Shown one piece after another: positions 35,424-42,493 of a DNA stretch of 64,000 nucleotides. The stretch spans positions 992,001 to 1,056,000 of the forward strand of contig NZ_QLUW01000002.1 in assembly GCF_003268025.1 (NCBI RefSeq). Direction: 5' to 3'. The notes below the pieces were generated by a model that had not been told where the DNA came from, did no database searches, and was given only the letters and a program-made list of their open reading frames with translations. Position numbers and translations under genes: made by a program. The DNA is from Paenibacillus montanisoli (GTDB lineage: Bacteria; Bacillota; Bacilli; Paenibacillales; Paenibacillaceae). Positions within the stretch are counted from its first letter, which is position 1; each line of letters starts with the position of its first letter.

Positions 35424-35949
35424 ATCGCTTCACTCCCGTGGCGAAGACGGCGCCGCTATCCGTCTTGAGTAAAATTTCCGGCAGTGGGCGTTTCGGCGGG
35501 CCAGCCGTCGGCTTTCCTGTATGCACGTCGAAAATGCCGTGATGGCAAGGACATAACAGCTCGCCATCCTCCTTGCTCCAAAACACCGGGCACTTCAGAT
35601 GCGTGCAGGCGTTCTGGTACGCTTTATACTCGTTTTCGCCCAGCCGGACGAGCAGCGCGGAATCGTGCTCTCCAGGATAAGCGAATTCAATGGCATCGCC
35701 GACATTAAGGCTGGCAGCATCGGCAATCTTTTTCGGATCGTACGTTTTCTTCTTTATGCCGGTCAATTCGTTAAAAGCAATCGTACCCCAAGGCAGCGTC
35801 GAGACGGCGAACACGCCAGCCGCGCCAACCATCATCTTCATGAAACTGCGACGATCGAGCTTTCGTTCGCCGGCTTTTTCGATATTATGCGTATAATTAT
35901 CTTCGGAAAACGGGATGCTCCCATTCTTTCCTCTCTGCTCCCGATCCAT
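35413..35949 (-). CDS. Tat-exported Rieske [2Fe-2S] protein
   Basis: A 178-residue Rieske protein. Residues about 30-60 form a twin-arginine signal/anchor (KLDRRSFMKMMVGAAGVFAV), so the cluster domain is outside the membrane. The cluster ligands are visible as CTHLKCPVFW and CPCHHGIFD: the usual CTHxGC box has Lys-Cys in place of Gly-Cys. ATG 35949 (MDREQRGKN) follows GAGAGG by ten bases; an ATG at 35970 overlapping the previous stop is an alternative. It lies between the Fe-S subunit and the small membrane protein. A role in passing electrons from quinol is inferred by analogy with archaeal nitrate reductase operons. Confidence 0.9.
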   Translation of the reverse strand: MDREQRGKNGSIPFSEDNYTHNIEKAGERKLDRRSFMKMMVGAAGVFAVSTLPWGTIAFNELTGIKKKTYDPKKIADAASLNVGDAIEFAYPGEHDSALLVRLGENEYKAYQNACTHLKCPVFWSKEDGELLCPCHHGIFDVHTGKPTAGPPKRPLPEILLKTDSGAVFATGVKRYET

Positions 35950-35969
35950 ACGGCTCATTCCTCTCTTCA

Positions 35970-36533
35970 TCAAAACAGTTTCTGACTGCCTTGCAAAATG
36001 CCAGGGAGACTGACCTTCACGTTCGTCTCCCCTTCAAGCGGATCGAACAGTTCGCGACTAGCTGTCCATTTGCCCAACTGATGTTGTGCCTTCTTGGCCG
36101 CGAGCTCATCCTCCGTCACCCATTGCAGTGTGTTCGTCGGACATACCGATGCGCACATTGGCGGGATGCCATCTTTGGTACGGTCGTAGCACAGATCGCA
36201 TTTGTACATCAGATTCTGCTCTTCATCGAACTTCGGAATGCCGTAAGGACAAGCGATTGTGCAGTTTTGGCAGCCGATGCATTTTTCAACGAGCGCCGAT
36301 AAGACCGCGCCTTCCGGCGTCACTTGGATCGCCTGCGCAGGACAGCTTCTCGCACACGCCGGATTGACGCAGTGCAGACACATAAGCGGGATCGTCTGGC
36401 GATTCACGAGCGGGTTAACGTCGTACACGTAGTTGCGATTGCGCTGGTCGTGTCCGCCGCATTGCGTACATGCCGCCAAGCAGCTTCTGCAGCCGATACA
36501 GTTGTCCATCTCGATATACAGATGTCTTTTCAT
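35970..36533 (-). CDS. Four-cluster ferredoxin-type electron-transfer subunit (DmsB/NrfC-like)
   Basis: A 187-residue iron-sulfur protein typical of the electron-transfer subunit of molybdopterin oxidoreductases. Cysteine groups for four [4Fe-4S] clusters are visible: NCIGCRSCLAAC, CLHCVNPACARSCP, KCIGCQNCTIACP and CDLCYDR...CASVCP. There is no Tat or Sec signal, which places it in the cytoplasm with the catalytic subunit. The start has GGAGG nearby and overlaps the catalytic gene by four bases. It should wire the molybdenum subunit to the membrane protein or the Rieske protein. Confidence 0.93.
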   Translation of the reverse strand: MKRHLYIEMDNCIGCRSCLAACTQCGGHDQRNRNYVYDVNPLVNRQTIPLMCLHCVNPACARSCPAQAIQVTPEGAVLSALVEKCIGCQNCTIACPYGIPKFDEEQNLMYKCDLCYDRTKDGIPPMCASVCPTNTLQWVTEDELAAKKAQHQLGKWTASRELFDPLEGETNVKVSLPGILQGSQKLF

Positions 36534-38692
36534 TGTCCGGCCTCCAGTTTCTCAATTTGGGCAGCGGATACTTTAAACTCCGGCATTTTCGATATCGGAT
36601 CAAGCGCCGGGATCGTAAGTAAGTTAATCGAAAGCTCATGCCCAAAATGATAAGGTACGAATACGGTATCTTTGCGAATCGCTTCGGTAATCTTCACTTT
36701 AAAAATCGCTGCGCCGCGGCGTGTGTACAGCCTGACATAGTTATCGTGCGCGATGCCGTACTTCTGCGCTGCCTCAGGGTGAACTTCTACGAACGGCTCC
36801 GGACACATCGCATGCAAGAACGGAATCCGTCTCGTCTGGTTGCCGGATAAATAGTGATAGACAACGCGCCCCGTCGTCAGCCGCAGCGGGAATTTCTCGT
36901 CTGGCAGCTCTGCTGACGGTCTGTATGGAATCGCGCATAGCAGCGCTTTGCCGTCAGGGTGATAAAATTTCTTATCTAGGAACATATGCGGAGTTCCAGG
37001 ATCTTCCTCGCTGCGGCAAGGCCAGAACACGCCGTTTTGCCGCTCGATTTTGTCCCAAGTCGCGCCATAGTAATCCGCATAGCCGCCTTTGCTCGCTAAC
37101 CGGAACTCATTCGCCACATCCGCCGCCGTCTTCAGATGACGGAAGTATTGACCGCGTCCCATAAGCTCCATCAGTTCGACTTGTATTTGCCAATCCGGCT
37201 TCGATTCGCCTACAGGCTCTTGTGCTTTGTTGATTTTAATAATCCGGCCTTCCAGGTTCGTAACGGTACCTTCGTCCTCCGACCACGAAGTAGTCGGCAG
37301 CACGACATCGGCGAACTCTGCGGATTCGGACAAGTACAAATCCGCGCAAACCATAAAGTCTAGTCCTTTAAGCGACGCACGCACATAGTTCTGGTTTGGC
37401 GCCGATACAGCAGGATTCGAACAAAGCAAGTACAGTCCGCGAATCGTCTTTGCCTGCATCAATTCAAACATCTCATATGCGGATACACCAGGCTGCGGCA
37501 TTTCCTCCGGCGTGATTCCCCACACCTTGCATACTTCTTCAACGTGCTTTGGATTCGTGATCTTCCGATAGCCAGGCAGCGCATCGGCTTTCTGTCCGTG
37601 CTCCCGGCCGCCTTGGCCATTGCCTTGACCGGTGAAAGTCGCGACACCCGCCTTCGGTCGGCCGATTTTGCCAGTGACGAGAGCCATGTTCGTATAAGCT
37701 GATACGTTGTCTGTTCCTTTCATTTGCTGCTCGATGCCGCGTGCGAACATGACGATCGCATTCGGCGCCTTGCCGTATATTTCTGCCGCTCGAATGAGCT
37801 TCTCGGGAGCGACTCCCGTTATCTCGCTTGTGTATTCGGGCGTAAATGCCTTTACGACTTCGACGAGCTCATCGAATCCGTTCGTATGATCGTTAACGAA
37901 CGCCTTGTTGGCATAGCCGTTCTGGATGAGCAAGTTAACCATGCAATTGGCGAGCGCCAAGTCGGTTCCAGGACGCAAATCAAGATGAACGTCCGCCCGG
38001 CGGGCAATCGGCGTCTCGCGCGGATCAACGACGATCAGGTAACCGCCCCTGTTCTGCACTTCCCATACCCGGAACATCGACGTCGGATGGCATTCTGCCG
38101 TATTGCTGCCAGCGATAAACAAGCAATCCGTCTCATGAAGATCTGTCCAAGGCAATGTGGAGCCTCTATCAACCCCGAACGTTCTCATAAACCCTGCGGC
38201 TGCACTCGACATGCAGAATCGTCCGTTATAATCGATATATCTCGTCTGCAAGCCTACCCTTGCGAATTTTCCGGTTAAGTAACATTTCTCGTTGGTCATC
38301 GATACGCCGCTGAATACGGACAGCGAATCTTTGCCATAAGTCTGTTGAAGCTCTTGAAACTTACGGGCGATCAGGCTGTAAGCTTCCTCCCAGCTCGCTT
38401 CGCGGAAACCTTCCTTCGTTCCTTTGTATGAAGCGTTATCGCGAATGAGCGGGAGAAGCAGGCGATCATTGTGATTCGTTTGCTGATACGCCGTCACGCC
38501 TTTCGGGCACATTTTGCCGAGCGTGACCGGCCAATCGTATCGCGGTTCTACGCCGATGATTTTATTCGTAGACGTATCCACTCTCAGGTTCATGCCGCAC
38601 TGCATGCCGCAATAGGAACAATGCGTCGGGACAAGCGTTTCGTTCGGGTGCGTCTTATTAGCAATCTCTTTGAAAAACTTATCCTTTGGCAT
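36530..38692 (-). CDS. Molybdopterin oxidoreductase, probable nitrate reductase catalytic subunit
   Basis: A 720-residue Mo-bisPGD enzyme of the NasC/NapA/FdhF group. An N-terminal [4Fe-4S] site is CSYCGMQCGM with the fourth Cys in KMCPKG. A candidate Mo-ligating cysteine is in YNGRFCMSSAAAG (about residue 145), followed by the MGD segments and a C-terminal molydopterin-dinucleotide domain (RLTTGRVVYHYLSGNQTRRI). No Tat signal is present, so it is cytoplasmic. Nitrate as substrate is inferred from the NarK gene in the operon and the NasC-like sequence; formate or another oxyanion is not excluded. It has a good AGGAGG site inside the end of the upstream gene. Confidence 0.9.
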   Translation of the reverse strand: MPKDKFFKEIANKTHPNETLVPTHCSYCGMQCGMNLRVDTSTNKIIGVEPRYDWPVTLGKMCPKGVTAYQQTNHNDRLLLPLIRDNASYKGTKEGFREASWEEAYSLIARKFQELQQTYGKDSLSVFSGVSMTNEKCYLTGKFARVGLQTRYIDYNGRFCMSSAAAGFMRTFGVDRGSTLPWTDLHETDCLFIAGSNTAECHPTSMFRVWEVQNRGGYLIVVDPRETPIARRADVHLDLRPGTDLALANCMVNLLIQNGYANKAFVNDHTNGFDELVEVVKAFTPEYTSEITGVAPEKLIRAAEIYGKAPNAIVMFARGIEQQMKGTDNVSAYTNMALVTGKIGRPKAGVATFTGQGNGQGGREHGQKADALPGYRKITNPKHVEEVCKVWGITPEEMPQPGVSAYEMFELMQAKTIRGLYLLCSNPAVSAPNQNYVRASLKGLDFMVCADLYLSESAEFADVVLPTTSWSEDEGTVTNLEGRIIKINKAQEPVGESKPDWQIQVELMELMGRGQYFRHLKTAADVANEFRLASKGGYADYYGATWDKIERQNGVFWPCRSEEDPGTPHMFLDKKFYHPDGKALLCAIPYRPSAELPDEKFPLRLTTGRVVYHYLSGNQTRRIPFLHAMCPEPFVEVHPEAAQKYGIAHDNYVRLYTRRGAAIFKVKITEAIRKDTVFVPYHFGHELSINLLTIPALDPISKMPEFKVSAAQIEKLEAGQ

Positions 38693-39719
38693 TCTGATTA
38701 GCCTCCTTGGCTTTAATCAAATGGGTTGGTACGCCCGAAAACTTGGACATCCGGTATTTGCGGCGGCAAGGCAAGCAAAGCTCCGCCAGATGGAAACCTT
38801 CCTCCATCTTAAAGTTGATATCGTTCTGTTTGAGCACTTCGATAACGTCAGTCGACTGCTCCGCGGATACGAACGGCGTTCCGCACACTTTGCACGGTTT
38901 CATCTCCTTCTCCCCATAATGCTCACGGTAGTTGCGAGCAAATACGCTAAGAGGCCGGAAAGGAATGTGTGCGAGCTTCCCGAATGGCAAATAGATGAGC
39001 GTAAGGATGACGGACCATTGATGGATCAGCGTAATGACCGGATGACCCCAGCCGCCTAGTACAATGTTGGAAACCGTCAGCATCAGACCAGTGATACTAA
39101 TGAATAAGAGCATATAGAGTGGCAGCAAATCGTAGACGAATGTTTGCTCCGCTCGAGCTTGCATGTTGCCGATCCGGCGATACAAAGCCATGCTGACTCC
39201 GGCGATGACCATGAAGGCGGTAATGTTAAGTGCGTTAAAGAACAAGAACGCCAATATGCCTTCGGCGTCGATCTTCATGAGGTTGATACCGAATAATACA
39301 ACCGTGTAGTATCCATTATCTTCCATCGTAAAATACATCCAGCCGAACACGAGCGGGAACGTTACGAATGCGGAGAGAATGCATCCCCAACCGATCAGAA
39401 TATGCTGCGCCCAGCGGTACCAGCCGCGCTTCCAGATGAAGCGATACGTGACGAGATGCTCCGTTGTCGTTTTAGGCGAGCTTTTGCGAAACAGGAGCTT
39501 GATGCCTTTTTTAATGATAAGTTTGGTAGGCGGGCGTTCCCCCCAGGCGATGAACCGATAGAAAAAACCGCAAATGAACACGAACGTTCCTACCATGTAA
39601 CCGTACAGTGCCAAGTCGATATGTGTAAAAAATCTCGATCCTACGTACATCAGGATCAGCAGGCCGCAAACCGTTATGAATACAGATTTAGCAAACTTGG
39701 AGGCAAATGCACTACCCAT
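38679..39719 (-). CDS. NarI/DsrM-like membrane subunit with cysteine-rich tail
   Basis: A 346-residue membrane protein opening the operon (AAAGGAG site). Six or seven helices are predicted between residues about 10 and 265. Histidines near helix ends (RWAQHILIGWG, TLIHQWSVILTL, KLAHIPFRPL) fit heme b ligation as in NarI/DsrM-type quinol oxidases. The last 80 residues are soluble and carry two CxxC pairs (PCKVCGTPF, LCLPCRRKY), like a split zinc ribbon or Fe-S site, not part of NarI. It overlaps the catalytic gene by 14 bases. Probable role: quinol oxidation and membrane anchoring. A perfect FNR-type site lies 62 bases upstream. Confidence 0.8.
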   Translation of the reverse strand: MGSAFASKFAKSVFITVCGLLILMYVGSRFFTHIDLALYGYMVGTFVFICGFFYRFIAWGERPPTKLIIKKGIKLLFRKSSPKTTTEHLVTYRFIWKRGWYRWAQHILIGWGCILSAFVTFPLVFGWMYFTMEDNGYYTVVLFGINLMKIDAEGILAFLFFNALNITAFMVIAGVSMALYRRIGNMQARAEQTFVYDLLPLYMLLFISITGLMLTVSNIVLGGWGHPVITLIHQWSVILTLIYLPFGKLAHIPFRPLSVFARNYREHYGEKEMKPCKVCGTPFVSAEQSTDVIEVLKQNDINFKMEEGFHLAELCLPCRRKYRMSKFSGVPTHLIKAKEANQNAKG

Positions 39720-39780
39720 AGCTGATTCTCCTTTACTTGCTGATATATAAACTAGTAAAACATCTCGACGAGAAATGTTG

Positions 39781-39796
39781 TGTGACTAATATCACA
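39781..39796. promoter_or_regulatory. FNR/CRP-type binding site of the respiratory operon
   Basis: TGTGACTAATATCACA is a perfect TGTGA-N6-TCACA palindrome, the consensus of Bacillus FNR. It is 62 bases from the first start codon. A weak -10 (TTTACT, 39759-39754) sits at class II distance, with its start about 41.5 bases from the palindrome centre. Confidence 0.8.
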
Positions 39797-39834
39797 AAAA
39801 AAAAGCTAATTACCGAATAAATATTGATAATTAG
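39796..39834 (-). terminator. Terminator upstream of the respiratory operon
   Basis: CTAATTA ... TAATTAG hairpin on the minus strand followed by nine T residues, directly next to the FNR site. It would end transcription from the 39.9 kb mini-ORF before the operon promoter. Confidence 0.7.
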
Positions 39835-39879
39835 TTCACATTCGATATGGTGGTTTTCAGGTTTGGCAGAAATGGGAGC

Positions 39880-39945
39880 TCACCGGATGAATGGTACCGA
39901 AGCTCCAGTATCACTGTGATTCTTGGTCACCAAGTGTTGGGACAT
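39880..39945 (-). CDS. Possible 21-residue peptide
   Basis: A 21-codon frame starting MSQHLVTKNHSDTGAS is preceded by an excellent ribosome site (GGGAGGAGG, eight bases before ATG). It is followed within 50 bases by a terminator. It may be a real micro-peptide, or the surviving 5' end of a deleted gene. No family can be assigned at this size. Confidence 0.35.
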   Translation of the reverse strand: MSQHLVTKNHSDTGASVPFIR

Positions 39946-40094
39946 CTGTTAGCCTCCTCCCGCTTATTTTAATTTACTTGAAGGTCAAGCTCTGTATGAT
40001 CTTTGTATAAATCAAGTGAACGCCGGCGCCTTCGGTGAGTTGTTCCTCTTACTAACGATTACGGCACAGCGCGCATGTTCGGTCTCTCAAAACA

Positions 40095-40120
40095 CAAAAA
40101 AGCCGCGATTTACGCGGCTC
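40095..40120 (-). terminator. Terminator of the 40.2 kb gene
   Basis: AGCCGCG-TAAAT-CGCGGCT on the minus strand followed by TTTTTTG. Confidence 0.8.
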
Positions 40121-40203
40121 TTAATGATCTTATGTTCTTGTCATCCGACACCGCATTTTCAGCGGATTTTTTCGGAGGCGATGAGAAAAAATGTCTATGT
40201 TTC

Positions 40204-40383
40204 TTAAGTGGCCAGACTTCGTTTTTTACTAATGCTTTTCAACTCAAAATCCTCTTTGGAAATACCTATGTCTGAGGCCAACTTCTTCTTGATCACCATA
40301 GCCTGCTGCAAACTGGTTGCTCGATATTCAATCGTAGTGCCGGTTGGATCTTCGAATGAGTAGTAGCTCTTTTTATTGGACAT
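40204..40383 (-). CDS. Small hypothetical protein
   Basis: A 59-residue protein starting MSNKKSYYSFEDPTGTTIEY. ATG 40383 has GAGAGGTG nine bases upstream, so it is preferred to in-frame upstream starts. It is soluble and basic, with a probable alpha/beta layout. A terminator about 85 bases downstream supports a separate unit. No known family was recognised. Confidence 0.55.
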   Translation of the reverse strand: MSNKKSYYSFEDPTGTTIEYRATSLQQAMVIKKKLASDIGISKEDFELKSISKKRSLAT

Positions 40384-40529
40384 AACGATGCACCTCTCTT
40401 TGCTTACAATAACAACATTATGTCCCTGATTCTGGATTATAAACACGAAGTCAATGTAACTTGTCGAACAACAAATCGCATCGTAACGTGTTTATTGAAT
40501 TGTACTCATTAGCGCAATCCATCAGGAAA

Positions 40530-41729
40530 TCATCTATAACGGACAGCCGTAAGCACTGCCTCTTCGTCCGATGATTTTCCATACACGATCCAATGTTCAG
40601 AAATTAAAGGATTAATCTGCGGCCCGTCTCCCGTCACTAATGCTTCGGTTCCCTTTTCCAGATCAGCAATGTATATGTCTGAATTGTGTGGGCCCGGTCC
40701 TACATCGTGCGTGGATGAACCATTTCGTTCATCCATCCAAGCGACGACATGACCGCTAATGACTGGAGTTCTTTGATTCGCGTCCGAATCGGTTACTTGA
40801 TGCGTTCTTCTAGTAACCGTGTCATGGACGAAAACATCGCCAGTGTATGAACCGTTAAAAACCTCCCACGTTATGAGGATGCCCGATACTTGCGGCCGAC
40901 CTTCCCTGTAGTCTTCTGTCGCAATCGAAACCGTTTCTCCGGTTTCGATGCGGTATAAATAAATGTCCGTATTGTTCTCCGGCACATTCTCGCCTGCTCG
41001 TAGCCCCCGATCCGATACACGACTCCCATTCTCCCAAACGACATTTCCAGCATCAATGTCCTGATTCGTATGACCCCCATTCCCCGATGTAATCGTCTTC
41101 TGTTCACCTGTCTCAATATTGAACAAGACGATCTGCCAATTAGATGGGTACTCTTTAATTGCATCGCTAGCATTATCCATCCAAACGACATACTTTCCCC
41201 AAATCTTGGGATTAATCTGTGCAGATGGGTCCGTTGTCAGTTGACGCTCCTCTCCCGTGGACAGATCGTAGAGAAAGATATCTGCATTTGAGACATCAAA
41301 ACTGCCCAGTTCTCCGATTGGAGTCTCCTCATTCCGCAAGTCCGACCAAACCACGAAGGTGCCCGAAATGTCGAAGCCCGCATCATGCTTGACCGAGATC
41401 GATGCCAGTTGTTTATTCGCGACTAGGTCGGTTACTGTCAATCCGGCCTTGCCTCTGGTGACCAGCCGGTCCCCGTCAAGCGCCCCTTGCCAGCCGACTA
41501 GCTCGTGCTCCTCCAGCGGTTGAAATGGATCACTTTTAGTAGCTTCGGATTCGGATAGCTTCTTAGTATCTTTTCTGGATTCTAAATCGACAGGCATTGA
41601 TGCCGGCCTCGACCCGCATCCGCTTAATAACAGCGCCAGTACTAGCACGGCGCTTATAGTAATGAAGTATCTATAGCTCGTATGAAAGCCCCCTCGCAAT
41701 ATCGTTATCCAATTAGACGATGAAGACAA
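40530..41729 (-). CDS. Lipoprotein with TolB-like beta-propeller repeats
   Basis: A 399-residue exported lipoprotein. A signal segment (ITISAVLVLALLLSGCG) ends in a clear lipobox with Cys near residue 38. The start is uncertain: the first in-frame codon is a TTG at 41729 without a good ribosome site. The mature part has about six repeats of the form NxDIFLYDLSTGEERQLTTD, ...GKYVVWMDN, as in TolB or WD40-like periplasmic propellers. These usually bind proteins or glycans at the envelope. It is monocistronic and lies between the two respiratory operons; no functional link is evident. Confidence 0.75.
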   Translation of the reverse strand: MSSSSNWITILRGGFHTSYRYFITISAVLVLALLLSGCGSRPASMPVDLESRKDTKKLSESEATKSDPFQPLEEHELVGWQGALDGDRLVTRGKAGLTVTDLVANKQLASISVKHDAGFDISGTFVVWSDLRNEETPIGELGSFDVSNADIFLYDLSTGEERQLTTDPSAQINPKIWGKYVVWMDNASDAIKEYPSNWQIVLFNIETGEQKTITSGNGGHTNQDIDAGNVVWENGSRVSDRGLRAGENVPENNTDIYLYRIETGETVSIATEDYREGRPQVSGILITWEVFNGSYTGDVFVHDTVTRRTHQVTDSDANQRTPVISGHVVAWMDERNGSSTHDVGPGPHNSDIYIADLEKGTEALVTGDGPQINPLISEHWIVYGKSSDEEAVLTAVRYR

Positions 41730-42078
41730 CTGGATGGTTGCATTTCTAAAAAGGCTTAACTGAGGAGCTTAATGTACTATGTTTCGACCGATTGTCCGTA
41801 CCTTCATAACATACAATTGATTTACTGCGCTATAAAAAGGACCCCGCAATTTTACGGAGTCCGTTTTAAAAGGCAGCCGACCATACGACTGACAAGGCAG
41901 CATTATTCTTTATATGTGCAACCGAAGCTGCAGTTTCAGGCGGTCTTGGTCTTTCCGGAGTACCGCGGTGTATTTGGAGACTTGTACTCGAAGGTGTCCC
42001 TTCATTTATAGTAATCTACCTTAAGGCACCCCGTAATTGAGTGCCTTTTTTGCAGAAGTATCTCACCGAAAGATGCAT
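41730..42078. other. Intergenic stretch with repeat element A
   Basis: No convincing gene was seen. A minus-strand frame across part of it (NEGTPSSTSLQIHRGTPERP ... KTDSVKLRGPFYSAVN) has protein-like composition but no start with a ribosome site and could be debris. Repeat element A copy 2 is at 41815, and a hairpin AAGGCAC...GTGCCTTTTTT (42022-42051) points in the plus direction. Confidence 0.45.
41815..41864. repeat. Repeat element A, copy 2
   Basis: Matches copy 1 at 30762 over TGCGCTATAAAAAGG and GCAATTTTACGGAGTCCGT. In this copy the minus strand forms a clean GGACTCCG/CGGGGTCC stem followed by TTTTTAT, so it works as an intrinsic terminator in the minus direction. Confidence 0.7.
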
Positions 42079-42426
42079 TTACTTCTTAGCTGCGAGCCAA
42101 TCCGCCAATGCCGTAATTTCGGTGTCCGTAAGCTTGCCCTTGAACGCCATCATGCCTCCGCCGCCGTTAGAAATCTGGTTAAAGATCTTATCCTTGGACA
42201 AACTGCCGCCGACATGCTGCAAGTTCGTCTTCCCGCCCATCTTGCCCTCCAGATCAGTCCCGTGGCATGAAACGCAATTTTGTTTATAGATGGTTTCGGC
42301 TTGAGCCGTTTCGCCGCCCGCCTCTGTTGTCGGCGTTGGAGACGGAGTGGTCGTGTTGCTTTTCCCGCAAGCAGACAGCATTGCGATCACTAAGATACAC
42401 AGACAAAGAAACCCCATTTTTTTCAC
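42079..42426 (-). CDS. Lipoprotein cytochrome c (c551/CccB type)
   Basis: A 115-residue membrane-attached cytochrome c. The GTG at 42426 follows GGGAGG and opens a lipoprotein signal (CLCILVIAMLSACGKSN, Cys about 20). A Thr/Pro-rich linker leads to a single heme site, NCVSCHGTDLEGKMGGKTNL, with a probable axial Met in GGGGMMAFKGKLTD. The last gene of the ba3 oxidase operon, it probably donates electrons to the CuA site of subunit II or is an extra subunit. The length fits the CccA/CccB family. Confidence 0.9.
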   Translation of the reverse strand: MKKMGFLCLCILVIAMLSACGKSNTTTPSPTPTTEAGGETAQAETIYKQNCVSCHGTDLEGKMGGKTNLQHVGGSLSKDKIFNQISNGGGGMMAFKGKLTDTEITALADWLAAKK

Positions 42427-42493
42427 TTCGCACACCTCCCTACATATGGTCAATTTATTTTTTGCAACTGGCCGTTTCCTCATACATCCGTCA

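Noticed and set aside
39910-39935. TGTGATTCTTGGTCACC as a fourth FNR site
   Set aside because: The spacer is seven bases instead of six and it lies inside the mini-ORF.
42022-42051. Hairpin as terminator of the ba3 operon
   Set aside because: The T run is on the plus strand, so it points the wrong way for the minus-strand operon.
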